A DNA stretch of 6,531 nt from Clostridia bacterium (lineage in GTDB: Bacteria > Bacillota_A > Clostridia > Christensenellales > Borkfalkiaceae). The translations under genes and the position numbers were made by a program. Location of the stretch: the NCBI GenBank assembly GCA_017456945.1, contig JAFTIK010000033.1, forward strand, positions 1-6,531, given 5' to 3'. This document shows positions 1 to 4,243 of this stretch, one piece after another; positions within the stretch are counted from its first letter, which is position 1, and every line of letters begins with the position of its first letter. The notes below the pieces were generated by a model that saw nothing but the letters and a program-made list of their open reading frames with translations, made no database searches and was not told the origin of the DNA.

Positions 1-47
1 AAGAAGAATTTTTAGAAAATGAAACTTCAAACGATTTACCTTATTGA
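1..47 (+). CDS. Possible C-terminal end of an upstream gene (partial)
   Basis: The frame beginning at base 3 is open from the window edge and ends at TGA 45-47, giving the tail EEFLENETSNDLPY. The other two plus frames stop within 20 bases. An acidic, polar tail of this kind is typical of a genuine protein end, and the next gene starts 38 bp later on the same strand with its own ribosome binding site, as in an operon. Only 14 codons are visible, so the frame could be open by chance and no function can be assigned. Confidence 0.4.
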   Translation, partial: EEFLENETSNDLPY

Positions 48-70
48 TACAATAAAATATAAACATTATC

Positions 71-76
71 AAGGAG
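71..76 (+). promoter_or_regulatory. Ribosome binding site AAGGAG of the 60-codon gene
   Basis: AAGGAG lies 9 nt before the ATG at 86, which supports translation of this small gene. Its first two bases are also the end of an inverted repeat, TTGATA (44-49) with TATCAA (67-72), separated by 17 nt. Pairing of these arms could partly mask the site in RNA, but the stem is short and AT-rich. Confidence 0.7.
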
Positions 77-85
77 CCATAGCAA

Positions 86-268
86 ATGAAAAACAACGAT
101 TCTTTTAAGACCGACACCGAATTTAGAAAAGACTTAATAAGAATATTCAAAAAAACTTTTGAAGAAAAGTTACCTGAATTTTTAGAGTATTGTGTTCACA
201 CTAATAATGCAAGTCCAATTATGGAAATCTTTTATATAATGACTGTGAATAGGTTTAATAAAGAATAA
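86..268 (+). CDS. Small hypothetical protein, 60 aa, possibly element-borne
   Basis: I do not recognise this protein. It is a soluble 60-residue polypeptide with no signal peptide or membrane segment. A charged N-terminal part (residues 1-30, rich in Lys, Asp, Glu and Phe) is followed by a more hydrophobic stretch, roughly residues 31-56, that looks helical. The start is supported by AAGGAG at 71-76, and a perfect 12-bp hairpin terminator begins 22 bp after the stop, so it looks like a real expressed gene ending its transcription unit. It is clearly more AT-rich than the genes right of position 677, and it lies on the far side of a tRNA junction that looks like an integration scar. Both points suggest it belongs to an acquired element. 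Small accessory proteins are common near element ends, but nothing in the sequence gives a role. Confidence 0.6.
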   Translation: MKNNDSFKTDTEFRKDLIRIFKKTFEEKLPEFLEYCVHTNNASPIMEIFYIMTVNRFNKE

Positions 269-290
269 TTGTTGTAGAAAGAGTATGAGA

Positions 291-326
291 AAAGACCTTA
301 CCAAGTTAGGTAAGGTCTTTTAATTT
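291..326. terminator. Bidirectional intrinsic terminator (12-bp perfect stem)
   Basis: AAAGACCTTACC (291-302) pairs perfectly with GGTAAGGTCTTT (309-320) around a 6-nt loop (303-308). On the plus strand the stem runs into TTAATTT, which would end transcription of the 60-codon gene. On the minus strand the stem's own final Ts extend into TTTTCTC, and the hairpin starts 6 nt after the encoded CCA of the tRNA, so it can also end the tRNA transcript. Confidence 0.85.
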
Positions 327-401
327 GGAGCTGGAGATGGGATTTGAACCCACGGCCTATTGATTACGAATCAATTGCGCTACCAACTGTGCCACTCCAG
401 C
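326..401 (-). tRNA. tRNA-Thr, anticodon CGU (complete, CCA encoded)
   Basis: On the minus strand the 76-nt gene folds into a full cloverleaf. The acceptor stem GCTGGAG/CTCCAGC is a perfect 7 bp, the anticodon stem ATTGA/TCAAT flanks the loop TTCGTAA (anticodon CGT, reading Thr codon ACG), and the T arm has the loop TTCAAAT with one G-T wobble in its stem. The D stem GCAC/GCGC has one A-C mismatch. The discriminator is T, followed by a genomically encoded CCA. It differs at several places from the half-tRNA-Thr at 530-567 (acceptor GCTGGAG against GCTGGTG, D stem GCAC against GCTC), so the two are not a simple recent duplication. Its position beside phased T-tracts and the truncated tRNA suggests it may be carried by an integrated element. 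I see no convincing promoter directly upstream (402-529). Confidence 0.95.
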
Positions 402-402
402 A

Positions 403-512
403 TTTTTTATTGTGTTTTTACAGATTTTTTTACAACTTTTTTACAGTTTTTTTTGATAAGGGGCTAAAATCAGGTATTTTTGATTGTTTTTATATGTTTT
501 TAACCGTTTTTT
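403..512. repeat. Helically phased T-tracts (predicted curved DNA)
   Basis: Nine runs of five to eight Ts start at 403, 415, 425, 437, 447, 477, 487, 497 and 507. The steps are 10-12 bp, with one 30-bp gap, so 104 bp separate the first and last starts, close to ten turns of B-DNA. T-tracts (A-tracts on the other strand) in phase with the helix are known to curve DNA. The array fills the gap between the complete tRNA and the half-tRNA and contains no gene. It could be an integrase or HU/IHF-type assembly site at an element end, or an A-rich activating region upstream of the minus-strand tRNA. The phasing is read directly from the sequence; the function is inferred. Confidence 0.7.
415..446 (+). 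repeat. Three direct repeats TTTTTACAR
   Basis: TTTTTACAG (415-423), TTTTTACAA (427-435) and TTTTTACAG (438-446) repeat at 12- and 11-bp spacing. They share more than the T-run, because the ACAR suffix is also kept. Short direct repeats about one helical turn apart, just inside an attachment core, are what arm-type binding sites of tyrosine integrases look like. No integrase is visible in this window to test that. Confidence 0.55.
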
Positions 513-521
513 AATGGTTAA
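486..521. repeat. GTTTTTA repeats and a TTAACC/GGTTAA inverted repeat next to the tRNA breakpoint
   Basis: GTTTTTA occurs at 486-492 and 496-502 and as GTTTTTTA at 506-513, exactly 10 bp apart. TTAACC (500-505) and GGTTAA (516-521) form a 6-bp inverted repeat with a 10-nt spacer, ending 8 bp before the point where tRNA similarity begins at 529-530. The placement beside the breakpoint suggests a protein-binding site at the element end. The repeats are short and AT-rich, so chance is possible. Confidence 0.4.
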
Positions 522-529
522 GTATATAA

Positions 530-567
530 TTACGAATCAGCTGCTCTACCGACTGAGCCACACCAGC
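530..567 (-). pseudogene. 5' half of a tRNA-Thr(CGU), cut at the anticodon loop
   Basis: Read on the minus strand, 567 to 530 gives nucleotides 1-38 of a canonical tRNA: acceptor 5' strand GCTGGTG, TG, a D arm GCTC...GAGC with a full loop, anticodon 5' strand GCTGA, and the complete loop TTCGTAA (anticodon CGT, Thr). The next bases, TTATA, cannot pair with GCTGA, and no 3' half, T arm or CCA follows. The preserved half is textbook-like and shows no decay, and a good promoter lies upstream, so the loss was recent or clean. The break falls at the anticodon loop, a common crossover site for integrases. The 11-bp string ATTACGAATCA (529-539) is shared with the complete tRNA (363-373). A recombination scar is the best explanation; simple deletion or a mis-assembly are the alternatives. 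Confidence 0.85.
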
Positions 568-586
568 GTGGATATTAAAAACGCTT

Positions 587-620
587 TAGGGCGAAAAAGT
601 AATTTTACTAAATCGCCCTA
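587..620. other. Hairpin between the patatin gene and the half-tRNA
   Basis: TAGGGCGA (587-594) pairs with TCGCCCTA (613-620). Inside, AGTAA (598-602) can pair with TTACT (605-609), leaving a symmetric AAA/AAA internal loop. On the minus strand it lies 56 nt after the patatin stop, and a short T-run (575-579) begins 7 nt past the stem, so it may be a weak terminator for that operon. It also coincides with the predicted start site of the tRNA promoter at 623-651, so it could instead be a 5' leader stem of the tRNA precursor. Confidence 0.55.
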
Positions 621-622
621 TT

Positions 623-651
623 ATATTAACATAATTTATAAAAAATATCAA
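623..651 (-). promoter_or_regulatory. Predicted sigma-A promoter facing the tRNA-Thr region
   Basis: On the minus strand, TTGATA (646-651) and TAATAT (623-628) are separated by exactly 17 bp, and a TGT immediately upstream of the -10 box (629-631) makes it an extended -10. The predicted start is near 616-618, about 50 nt before the half-tRNA. This is probably the original promoter of the interrupted tRNA-Thr. No better promoter is seen before the complete tRNA at 401, so it may now drive that gene by reading through the half-tRNA and the T-tract region. Confidence 0.65.
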
Positions 652-676
652 CGAATTTTATGCAATTAACAAGATT

Positions 677-1462
677 TTATTTAATTAACTCTTTTATTTT
701 GTCTGCGTTTTCCATTCCTAGTTCGTAACCCTTTTGATAAGCCATCTCTAAGTCCTTAAACTTATACATAACCATATCGCCAAGGTCTGGCTCTAAAAAC
801 AAATCGGGGTTTTGTTTTCCCTTTCTAAGAGTAGTAATTTCGCAATCGGCAATTTCAAAACTTCTAAACATAACCGAGAAAACGTTGAACTTTTTCTTAA
901 CAACCTTTTGCGAGCCCAAAACGTCAACGGCAATTACAACGTCAGCCCCCATTTCTTTAACTTGGTCAATAGGCACTCTGCACTTTACCCCACCGTCAAC
1001 AAGCACCATATCCTTATATTCCATAGGCTTAAACACACCTGGGATTGAAGAACTAGAACAAACGCCGTCAACGAGTTTTTCGTCACCGCCAAACGCGTAA
1101 GTATTACCCGTAACAAGGTCGGTTGCAACGCACTTAAAAGGTATAACCGTTTGGTCGAAAGTGTGGTTTTTAAGATGTTTTTCAAGTTGTTTACGCATCT
1201 TTTTAGTTGCTAAAAGCGCGCCGTTATGAAAGGGATTTATCGACAAATCGAAAATATCCGAAAACTTTAATTTAGTAACTATCTTATGCATTTTCTCAGG
1301 GCTCATACCTAAAGCGTAACAACTGCCAACAACCGAACCCATTGAACAACCAACAATATAATCTGGCTTAATCCCGTTTTCTTCCATTGCCTTTAAAAAG
1401 CCTATATGCGCAACGCCTCGACTACCACCCGAGCCCAAAGCAAAACCTAATTTTTTCGACAC
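677..1462 (-). CDS. Patatin-like phospholipase family protein (RssA/YchK type)
   Basis: A predicted serine acyl hydrolase of 261 residues, cleaving lipid or other ester bonds with a Ser-Asp dyad. All three patatin hallmarks are present: the glycine-rich oxyanion loop GSGGSRG (residues 10-16), the nucleophile elbow GCSMG with Ser40, and the DGG motif with catalytic Asp156. The length fits the compact bacterial RssA/YchK-like proteins. There is no signal peptide or obvious membrane span, so it should be cytosolic. The start is a GTG at 1462, chosen because AAAGGAG (complement of 1469-1475) lies 6 nt upstream and the oxyanion loop falls at the expected place near the N-terminus. That ribosome binding site touches the stop codon of the upstream hydrolase, and the genes are 11 bp apart, so the two are surely co-transcribed. 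The natural substrate cannot be read from sequence. Confidence 0.93.
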   Translation of the reverse strand: MSKKLGFALGSGGSRGVAHIGFLKAMEENGIKPDYIVGCSMGSVVGSCYALGMSPEKMHKIVTKLKFSDIFDLSINPFHNGALLATKKMRKQLEKHLKNHTFDQTVIPFKCVATDLVTGNTYAFGGDEKLVDGVCSSSSIPGVFKPMEYKDMVLVDGGVKCRVPIDQVKEMGADVVIAVDVLGSQKVVKKKFNVFSVMFRSFEIADCEITTLRKGKQNPDLFLEPDLGDMVMYKFKDLEMAYQKGYELGMENADKIKELIK

Positions 1463-1468
1463 TTTCTA

Positions 1469-1475
1469 CTCCTTT
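1469..1475 (-). promoter_or_regulatory. Ribosome binding site AAAGGAG that fixes the patatin GTG start
   Basis: On the minus strand AAAGGAG lies 6 nt before the GTG at 1462 and overlaps the last two bases of the upstream stop codon (1474-1476). This supports the GTG start and tight coupling of the two hydrolase genes. Confidence 0.8.
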
Positions 1476-2298
1476 ATTTCTTAATTTTAAATCCCCTATT
1501 TTTAAGCCAAGTAATAGATAACGGTATCCATTGTTGAACGGGTACGTTTTCGATATTCGTTTCTAGTTCTGCAACGCTCAAACCGTGTTGTCCCGATTCA
1601 AAAACGTGAAGTTCAAAAGGAACGCCGTTTTCTCTATACGCCATAGCCATATAAATACTGTTTTCCATCGGCACGCAAGCATCCGTCGTCGTAGTCCAAA
1701 TAAACGCGGGCGGAGAATTCTTGGTTACTTGTTTTTCTAAAGACAAGCGTTCGTAAAGACTTTCATCTCTACCCGAAAGATTTTCTATACTACCCTTATG
1801 CGCCTTTTCCCCTGAAGTAATTACGGGGTAAGATAAAATTACAGCGTCGGGACGGCAATATTCGGCGTCTTTGCCCAAGGTATCGTAAAGTTCGGGTGCG
1901 TTGAAAAGAGTTGCAAGCATACCACAAAGATGCCCACCCGCAGAAAAACCAACGGCGGAAACGTGATCGTTATCCACGCCAAGTTTTTTTGCGTTCTTTC
2001 TTATATACGCCATAGCCATTGCGCCTTCTACTAGTTGATAAGGGAAACTTACGGGCGAAACCGAATAATCAAGAATAAAACAATTAAACCCGTTTGCCAA
2101 ATATTTCATTGCAACGGGTTCTTTTTCTCGCTGAGAAACGATTGAATACCCACCCCCTGCAATAACGAGCATTGCAGGACGAAGCCTGCCTTCTACAAAG
2201 TTGTATTCATCTAGCAACAAAGTGGTAAGATAGCCCGCAGCGCCTACTGGGCGTTCAACCTTAAAATATTCATATAAATCGATTTTTTCCGTTCTCAT
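1474..2298 (-). CDS. Alpha/beta hydrolase, acetyl-esterase/xylanase-accessory type
   Basis: A predicted cytosolic serine esterase of the alpha/beta-hydrolase fold, similar to Firmicute acetylesterases often annotated as acetyl xylan esterases. In a 274-residue protein I see the oxyanion motif GGGY (48-51), the stretch SQREKEPVA, typical of this family (55-63), the nucleophile elbow GFSAGG with Ser119, an Asp at 206 (TDACVP) and a His at 238 (GQHGL), which together make a complete catalytic triad. The family usually has PGGGY or HGGG; here an Ala precedes the glycines. The start is ATG 2298, because AAGGAG (complement of 2305-2310) lies 6 nt before it; an in-frame ATG at 2328 would add ten residues but has no ribosome binding site and falls inside the predicted promoter. 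There is no secretion signal, so imported, already shortened acetylated sugars would be plausible substrates. First gene of an operon with the patatin-like gene. Confidence 0.9.
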   Translation of the reverse strand: MRTEKIDLYEYFKVERPVGAAGYLTTLLLDEYNFVEGRLRPAMLVIAGGGYSIVSQREKEPVAMKYLANGFNCFILDYSVSPVSFPYQLVEGAMAMAYIRKNAKKLGVDNDHVSAVGFSAGGHLCGMLATLFNAPELYDTLGKDAEYCRPDAVILSYPVITSGEKAHKGSIENLSGRDESLYERLSLEKQVTKNSPPAFIWTTTTDACVPMENSIYMAMAYRENGVPFELHVFESGQHGLSVAELETNIENVPVQQWIPLSITWLKNRGFKIKK

Positions 2299-2304
2299 TT
2301 TTAA

Positions 2305-2310
2305 CTCCTT
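2305..2310 (-). promoter_or_regulatory. Ribosome binding site AAGGAG that fixes the hydrolase start at 2298
   Basis: On the minus strand AAGGAG lies 6 nt before the ATG at 2298. The upstream in-frame ATG at 2328 has nothing comparable, so the shorter protein is preferred. Confidence 0.85.
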
Positions 2311-2326
2311 AGTAAGTAGTATAAAC

Positions 2327-2355
2327 ATTGTATAACAATACTAAAAAAAAATCAA
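2327..2355 (-). promoter_or_regulatory. Predicted promoter of the hydrolase-patatin operon, with overlapping palindrome
   Basis: On the minus strand TTGATT (2350-2355) and TACAAT (2327-2332) are 17 bp apart, with a T-rich spacer. The predicted start is near 2320, giving a leader of about 20 nt that contains the ribosome binding site. A 13-bp inverted repeat, ATTGT-ATA-ACAAT (2327-2339), covers the -10 box, the position expected for a repressor operator; the regulator is unknown. Confidence 0.6.
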
Positions 2356-2364
2356 GCAACGGGC

Positions 2365-2393
2365 TTGAATTTATTTATACTTTTTGTTATAAT
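2365..2393 (+). promoter_or_regulatory. Strong promoter giving a predicted leaderless transcript
   Basis: TTGAAT (2365-2370) and a consensus TATAAT (2388-2393) are exactly 17 bp apart. Only 6 nt separate the -10 box from the ATG at 2400, so transcription should begin at or within a base or two of the start codon. It is divergent from the hydrolase promoter, and the two -35 boxes are 9 bp apart. Confidence 0.75.
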
Positions 2394-2399
2394 AAAGCC

Positions 2400-3077
2400 A
2401 TGGCATACCATATAGATACAGGCTTAATCAAAGACAAATTCAAAGTGGATTGCGAATGCCCGCTGTGCGAAATTAAAAAAGTTGTTGAAGAACAATTTTT
2501 GCACGAATTCTTAAACGACGCGGTCATGGAAGACAATACACGCATCAAGGTTGGAAAACTAGGGTTTTGCTCCCGCCATTTCGACATGCTTTTTTCCCGC
2601 CAAAATAAACTTTCGGTAGCCCTACAAATAGGCACTAGAGTTGATAAACTTATGGATATTATAGAAGAAACCAAGAACGTTAAAGCGGGGGTTAAACAAG
2701 CGAACGCCCTACTTTCTTCTTCTAAAACTTGCGCCATTTGCGACTACGCTGAAGAAAGTATGGTTAAATACTACAAAACTATAGCTCAGATGTTCCAAAA
2801 CGAAAAAACCTTTTATAAAACGCTACTTTCAACCAAGGGTTTCTGTTTAGAGCATTACGCCGAACTTTTAAGGTATGCAAAACACGCGGGCTTTATGGCT
2901 AAAGAATACGTTTCCATACTAACGGGGGTGGAAAAACGCCACCTTGCAAGAGTTCAAGCAGAACTTAAAGAATTCTGCGATAGCCACGACTACCGTAACG
3001 CAGGCAAGCCTTTAGGTAACGCTGAAACTGCTCTTCCGCGCATGCGCGTTAAACTTTACGGCAAAAAATACGATTAA
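2400..3077 (+). CDS. DUF6062-like protein with two Cys/His metal-site motifs
   Basis: A 225-residue protein of unknown function resembling the DUF6062 family of Clostridia, recognised from memory by the MxYHIDT start, the CECPLC motif and the VMEDNTRIKV stretch. It is an apparent internal duplication: each half has a CxxC (Cys20/Cys23; Cys111/Cys114) followed by FCxxH (Cys57/His60; Cys149/His152), with 33 and 34 residues between the last CxxC Cys and the next Cys. Two zinc or other metal sites are therefore likely. The rest is mainly helical and cytosolic, with no signal peptide. The frame is open back to an ATG at 2328, but that ATG lies upstream of the TTGAAT/TATAAT promoter and the family start motif begins at ATG 2400, so 2400 is preferred. 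No ribosome binding site precedes it. The gene stands alone, bounded by its own promoter and a strong terminator. Confidence 0.85.
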   Translation: MAYHIDTGLIKDKFKVDCECPLCEIKKVVEEQFLHEFLNDAVMEDNTRIKVGKLGFCSRHFDMLFSRQNKLSVALQIGTRVDKLMDIIEETKNVKAGVKQANALLSSSKTCAICDYAEESMVKYYKTIAQMFQNEKTFYKTLLSTKGFCLEHYAELLRYAKHAGFMAKEYVSILTGVEKRHLARVQAELKEFCDSHDYRNAGKPLGNAETALPRMRVKLYGKKYD

Positions 3078-3102
3078 ATTATTTACCTAAAAATAAAATA
3101 TT

Positions 3103-3131
3103 AAACACGGCAAAATGATTGCCGTGTTTTT
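3103..3131. terminator. Bidirectional terminator between convergent genes
   Basis: AAACACGGCAA (3103-3113) pairs perfectly with TTGCCGTGTTT (3119-3129) around a 5-nt loop. The plus strand continues with Ts (through 3131, then CTTT), ending the DUF6062-like transcript 26 bp after its stop. On the minus strand the stem ends in TTT followed by AATATTTTATTTTT, ending the lon-engB-acetyltransferase transcript just after its stop at 3138. Confidence 0.92.
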
Positions 3132-3137
3132 CTTTGG

Positions 3138-3635
3138 TTAAAAATTTTCGTACGCTATCCGTGGCGAGCCGTCTATCATATATACTATTCCCGCCCTTAT
3201 AAAGCCGTGTTTATCAAGCACCTTTTGCATAACCACGTTATCTTGGTGCGTATCTATCCTTAAATAGTTTATTCTACTTTTAGCAAAATTGTAAATATGG
3301 CTAAATAGCCCTTTTACGCCTCCGTTGCTAGCAACCTTATGTAAAACGCCGTATTCCCCGTTTCCTTTCCACTCGCCTTGCTCTATGCGCGCGTAAACGG
3401 GGTCTTCGCCTATAAAAAACACGAACGAGCCTATCATTTCACCACCACACTCTACAACGAATAATCTGCCTAACAAAATATCTTCTTCAAGCAGTTCTCT
3501 CTGCGGATAGCCACCCGACCATTGAGTAGGATTGCCCGTATTTCTCATAATTTCTCGGGCTTTTTGATAAACGCCCGAAAGCGCGTCTAAATCAGAATAT
3601 TTAGCCTTTCTAATCTCTATCTTGTTCGTCTTCAT
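3138..3635 (-). CDS. GNAT family N-acetyltransferase
   Basis: A 165-residue single-domain protein predicted to transfer an acetyl group from acetyl-CoA to an amine. The fold order fits GNAT: IEIRKAKYSDLDAL (6-19) is the usual first strand and helix; MIGSFVFF (67-74) is a central strand; LHKVASNGGVKGLFSHIYNFA (98-118) is the acetyl-CoA-binding region, followed by LRIDTHQDNVVMQKVLDKHGFIRAG (125-149), the conserved C-terminal strand-helix with KHGF. The Q/RxxGxG/A loop is replaced by SNGGVKG, a variant I associate with some clostridial members. The ATG at 3635 lies inside the end of engB (26-bp overlap) and has no clear ribosome binding site, so translation is probably coupled to engB. The substrate is unknown: a small molecule, a peptide, or a protein N-terminus are all possible. 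Last gene of the lon operon, ending at the shared terminator. Confidence 0.88.
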   Translation of the reverse strand: MKTNKIEIRKAKYSDLDALSGVYQKAREIMRNTGNPTQWSGGYPQRELLEEDILLGRLFVVECGGEMIGSFVFFIGEDPVYARIEQGEWKGNGEYGVLHKVASNGGVKGLFSHIYNFAKSRINYLRIDTHQDNVVMQKVLDKHGFIRAGIVYMIDGSPRIAYENF

Positions 3636-4236
3636 CTTTATCGTTTAAGGCTTGTTTTTGGGCGTTTATAGCCTGTTCTATAATCTGCAATATTTGTTCC
3701 TTGCCTGCGCCGTTTTCTGCCGAAGACGCCGTAATATCGGCAACGCCGACCCGCAAATCTCTTGCGATTTCCGAAATTCTCGGTTTAACCTTAGTTTTAG
3801 GTAGTTTGTCGGCTTTAGTAGCGACTAACGCAAACGGAACTGCGTAATGATAAAGGTAATTAACCATCATTTTATCGTCTGCAGTAGGGTCGTGGCGAAT
3901 ATCTACTAAAGATAAAAGCAAGGTGATTTTTTCGGTTGCAAGAAAGGTTTCTAAAAGAATTGCCCACTTTTTCTTTTCTTCTTTAGAAACCTTTGCGAAA
4001 CCGTACCCCGGCAAATCGGCAAGCACGAACTCGCCGAAATCAAAATAGTTGATAAGGCGGGTGCGCCCGGGCGTAACCGAAGTTTTTGCTAGTTTTTTAC
4101 GGTTTGCAAGCATATTTATAAGCGAACTTTTGCCGACGTTGGATTTACCAGCAACGGCAATTATAGGCTTATTCGTTTTATAAAATTTATCTTTACTTGC
4201 AACGCTCGTTATAAAGGTTGCGTCTTTAATTTTCAT
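3610..4236 (-). CDS. engB: Ribosome biogenesis GTPase EngB (YsxC/YihA)
   Basis: A TRAFAC-class GTPase required for late assembly of the 50S ribosomal subunit and usually essential. All G motifs are in order in 208 residues: G1 GKSNVGKS (30-37), G2 TPGRT (55-59), G3 DLPGYG (74-79), G4 TKADK (140-144) and G5 SSAENG (171-176). The sequence around G3, with ADLPGYGFAKVSKEEKKKW, is characteristic of this family rather than of Era or EngA. Length is normal, with a short acidic, Asp/Glu-rich tail after residue 198. It starts 7 bp after the lon stop; no clear ribosome binding site precedes the ATG at 4236, suggesting translational coupling. The lon-engB order matches lonA-ysxC in B. subtilis, which supports the assignment. 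Confidence 0.97.
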   Translation of the reverse strand: MKIKDATFITSVASKDKFYKTNKPIIAVAGKSNVGKSSLINMLANRKKLAKTSVTPGRTRLINYFDFGEFVLADLPGYGFAKVSKEEKKKWAILLETFLATEKITLLLSLVDIRHDPTADDKMMVNYLYHYAVPFALVATKADKLPKTKVKPRISEIARDLRVGVADITASSAENGAGKEQILQIIEQAINAQKQALNDKDEDEQDRD

Positions 4237-4243
4237 TCGTTTA

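Noticed and set aside
44..72. TTGATA as a -35 box for the 60-codon gene
   Set aside because: No acceptable -10 box lies 16-18 bp downstream, and the sequence there overlaps the ribosome binding site.
326..401. Complete tRNA as a simple tandem duplicate of the half-tRNA
   Set aside because: The two 5' halves differ in the acceptor, D-arm and anticodon stems, too many changes for a recent duplication, and each acceptor or D-arm variant is internally consistent with its own gene.
406..435. Possible minus-strand promoter directly before the complete tRNA (TTGTAA, 17 bp, CAATAA)
   Set aside because: The -10 box matches consensus at only two positions, and it would place the start site within a base or two of the mature tRNA end.
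402..530. CRISPR array or riboswitch in the repeat-rich gap
   Set aside because: The repeats are only 7-9 bp and about one helical turn apart, with no unique spacers, and no conserved aptamer-like fold is visible.
484..669. Plus-strand open frame of 61 codons
   Set aside because: It runs antisense through the half-tRNA and its promoter, has no ribosome binding site, and its protein resembles no family; it is a chance frame in AT-rich DNA.
812..1185. Several overlapping frames inside the patatin-like gene
   Set aside because: They are alternative-frame shadows of a gene with complete catalytic motifs and have no translation signals of their own.
2387..2737. Minus-strand frame of 116 codons inside the DUF6062-like gene
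   Set aside because: It is antisense to a well-supported gene, has no ribosome binding site, and its sequence is low in recognisable features.
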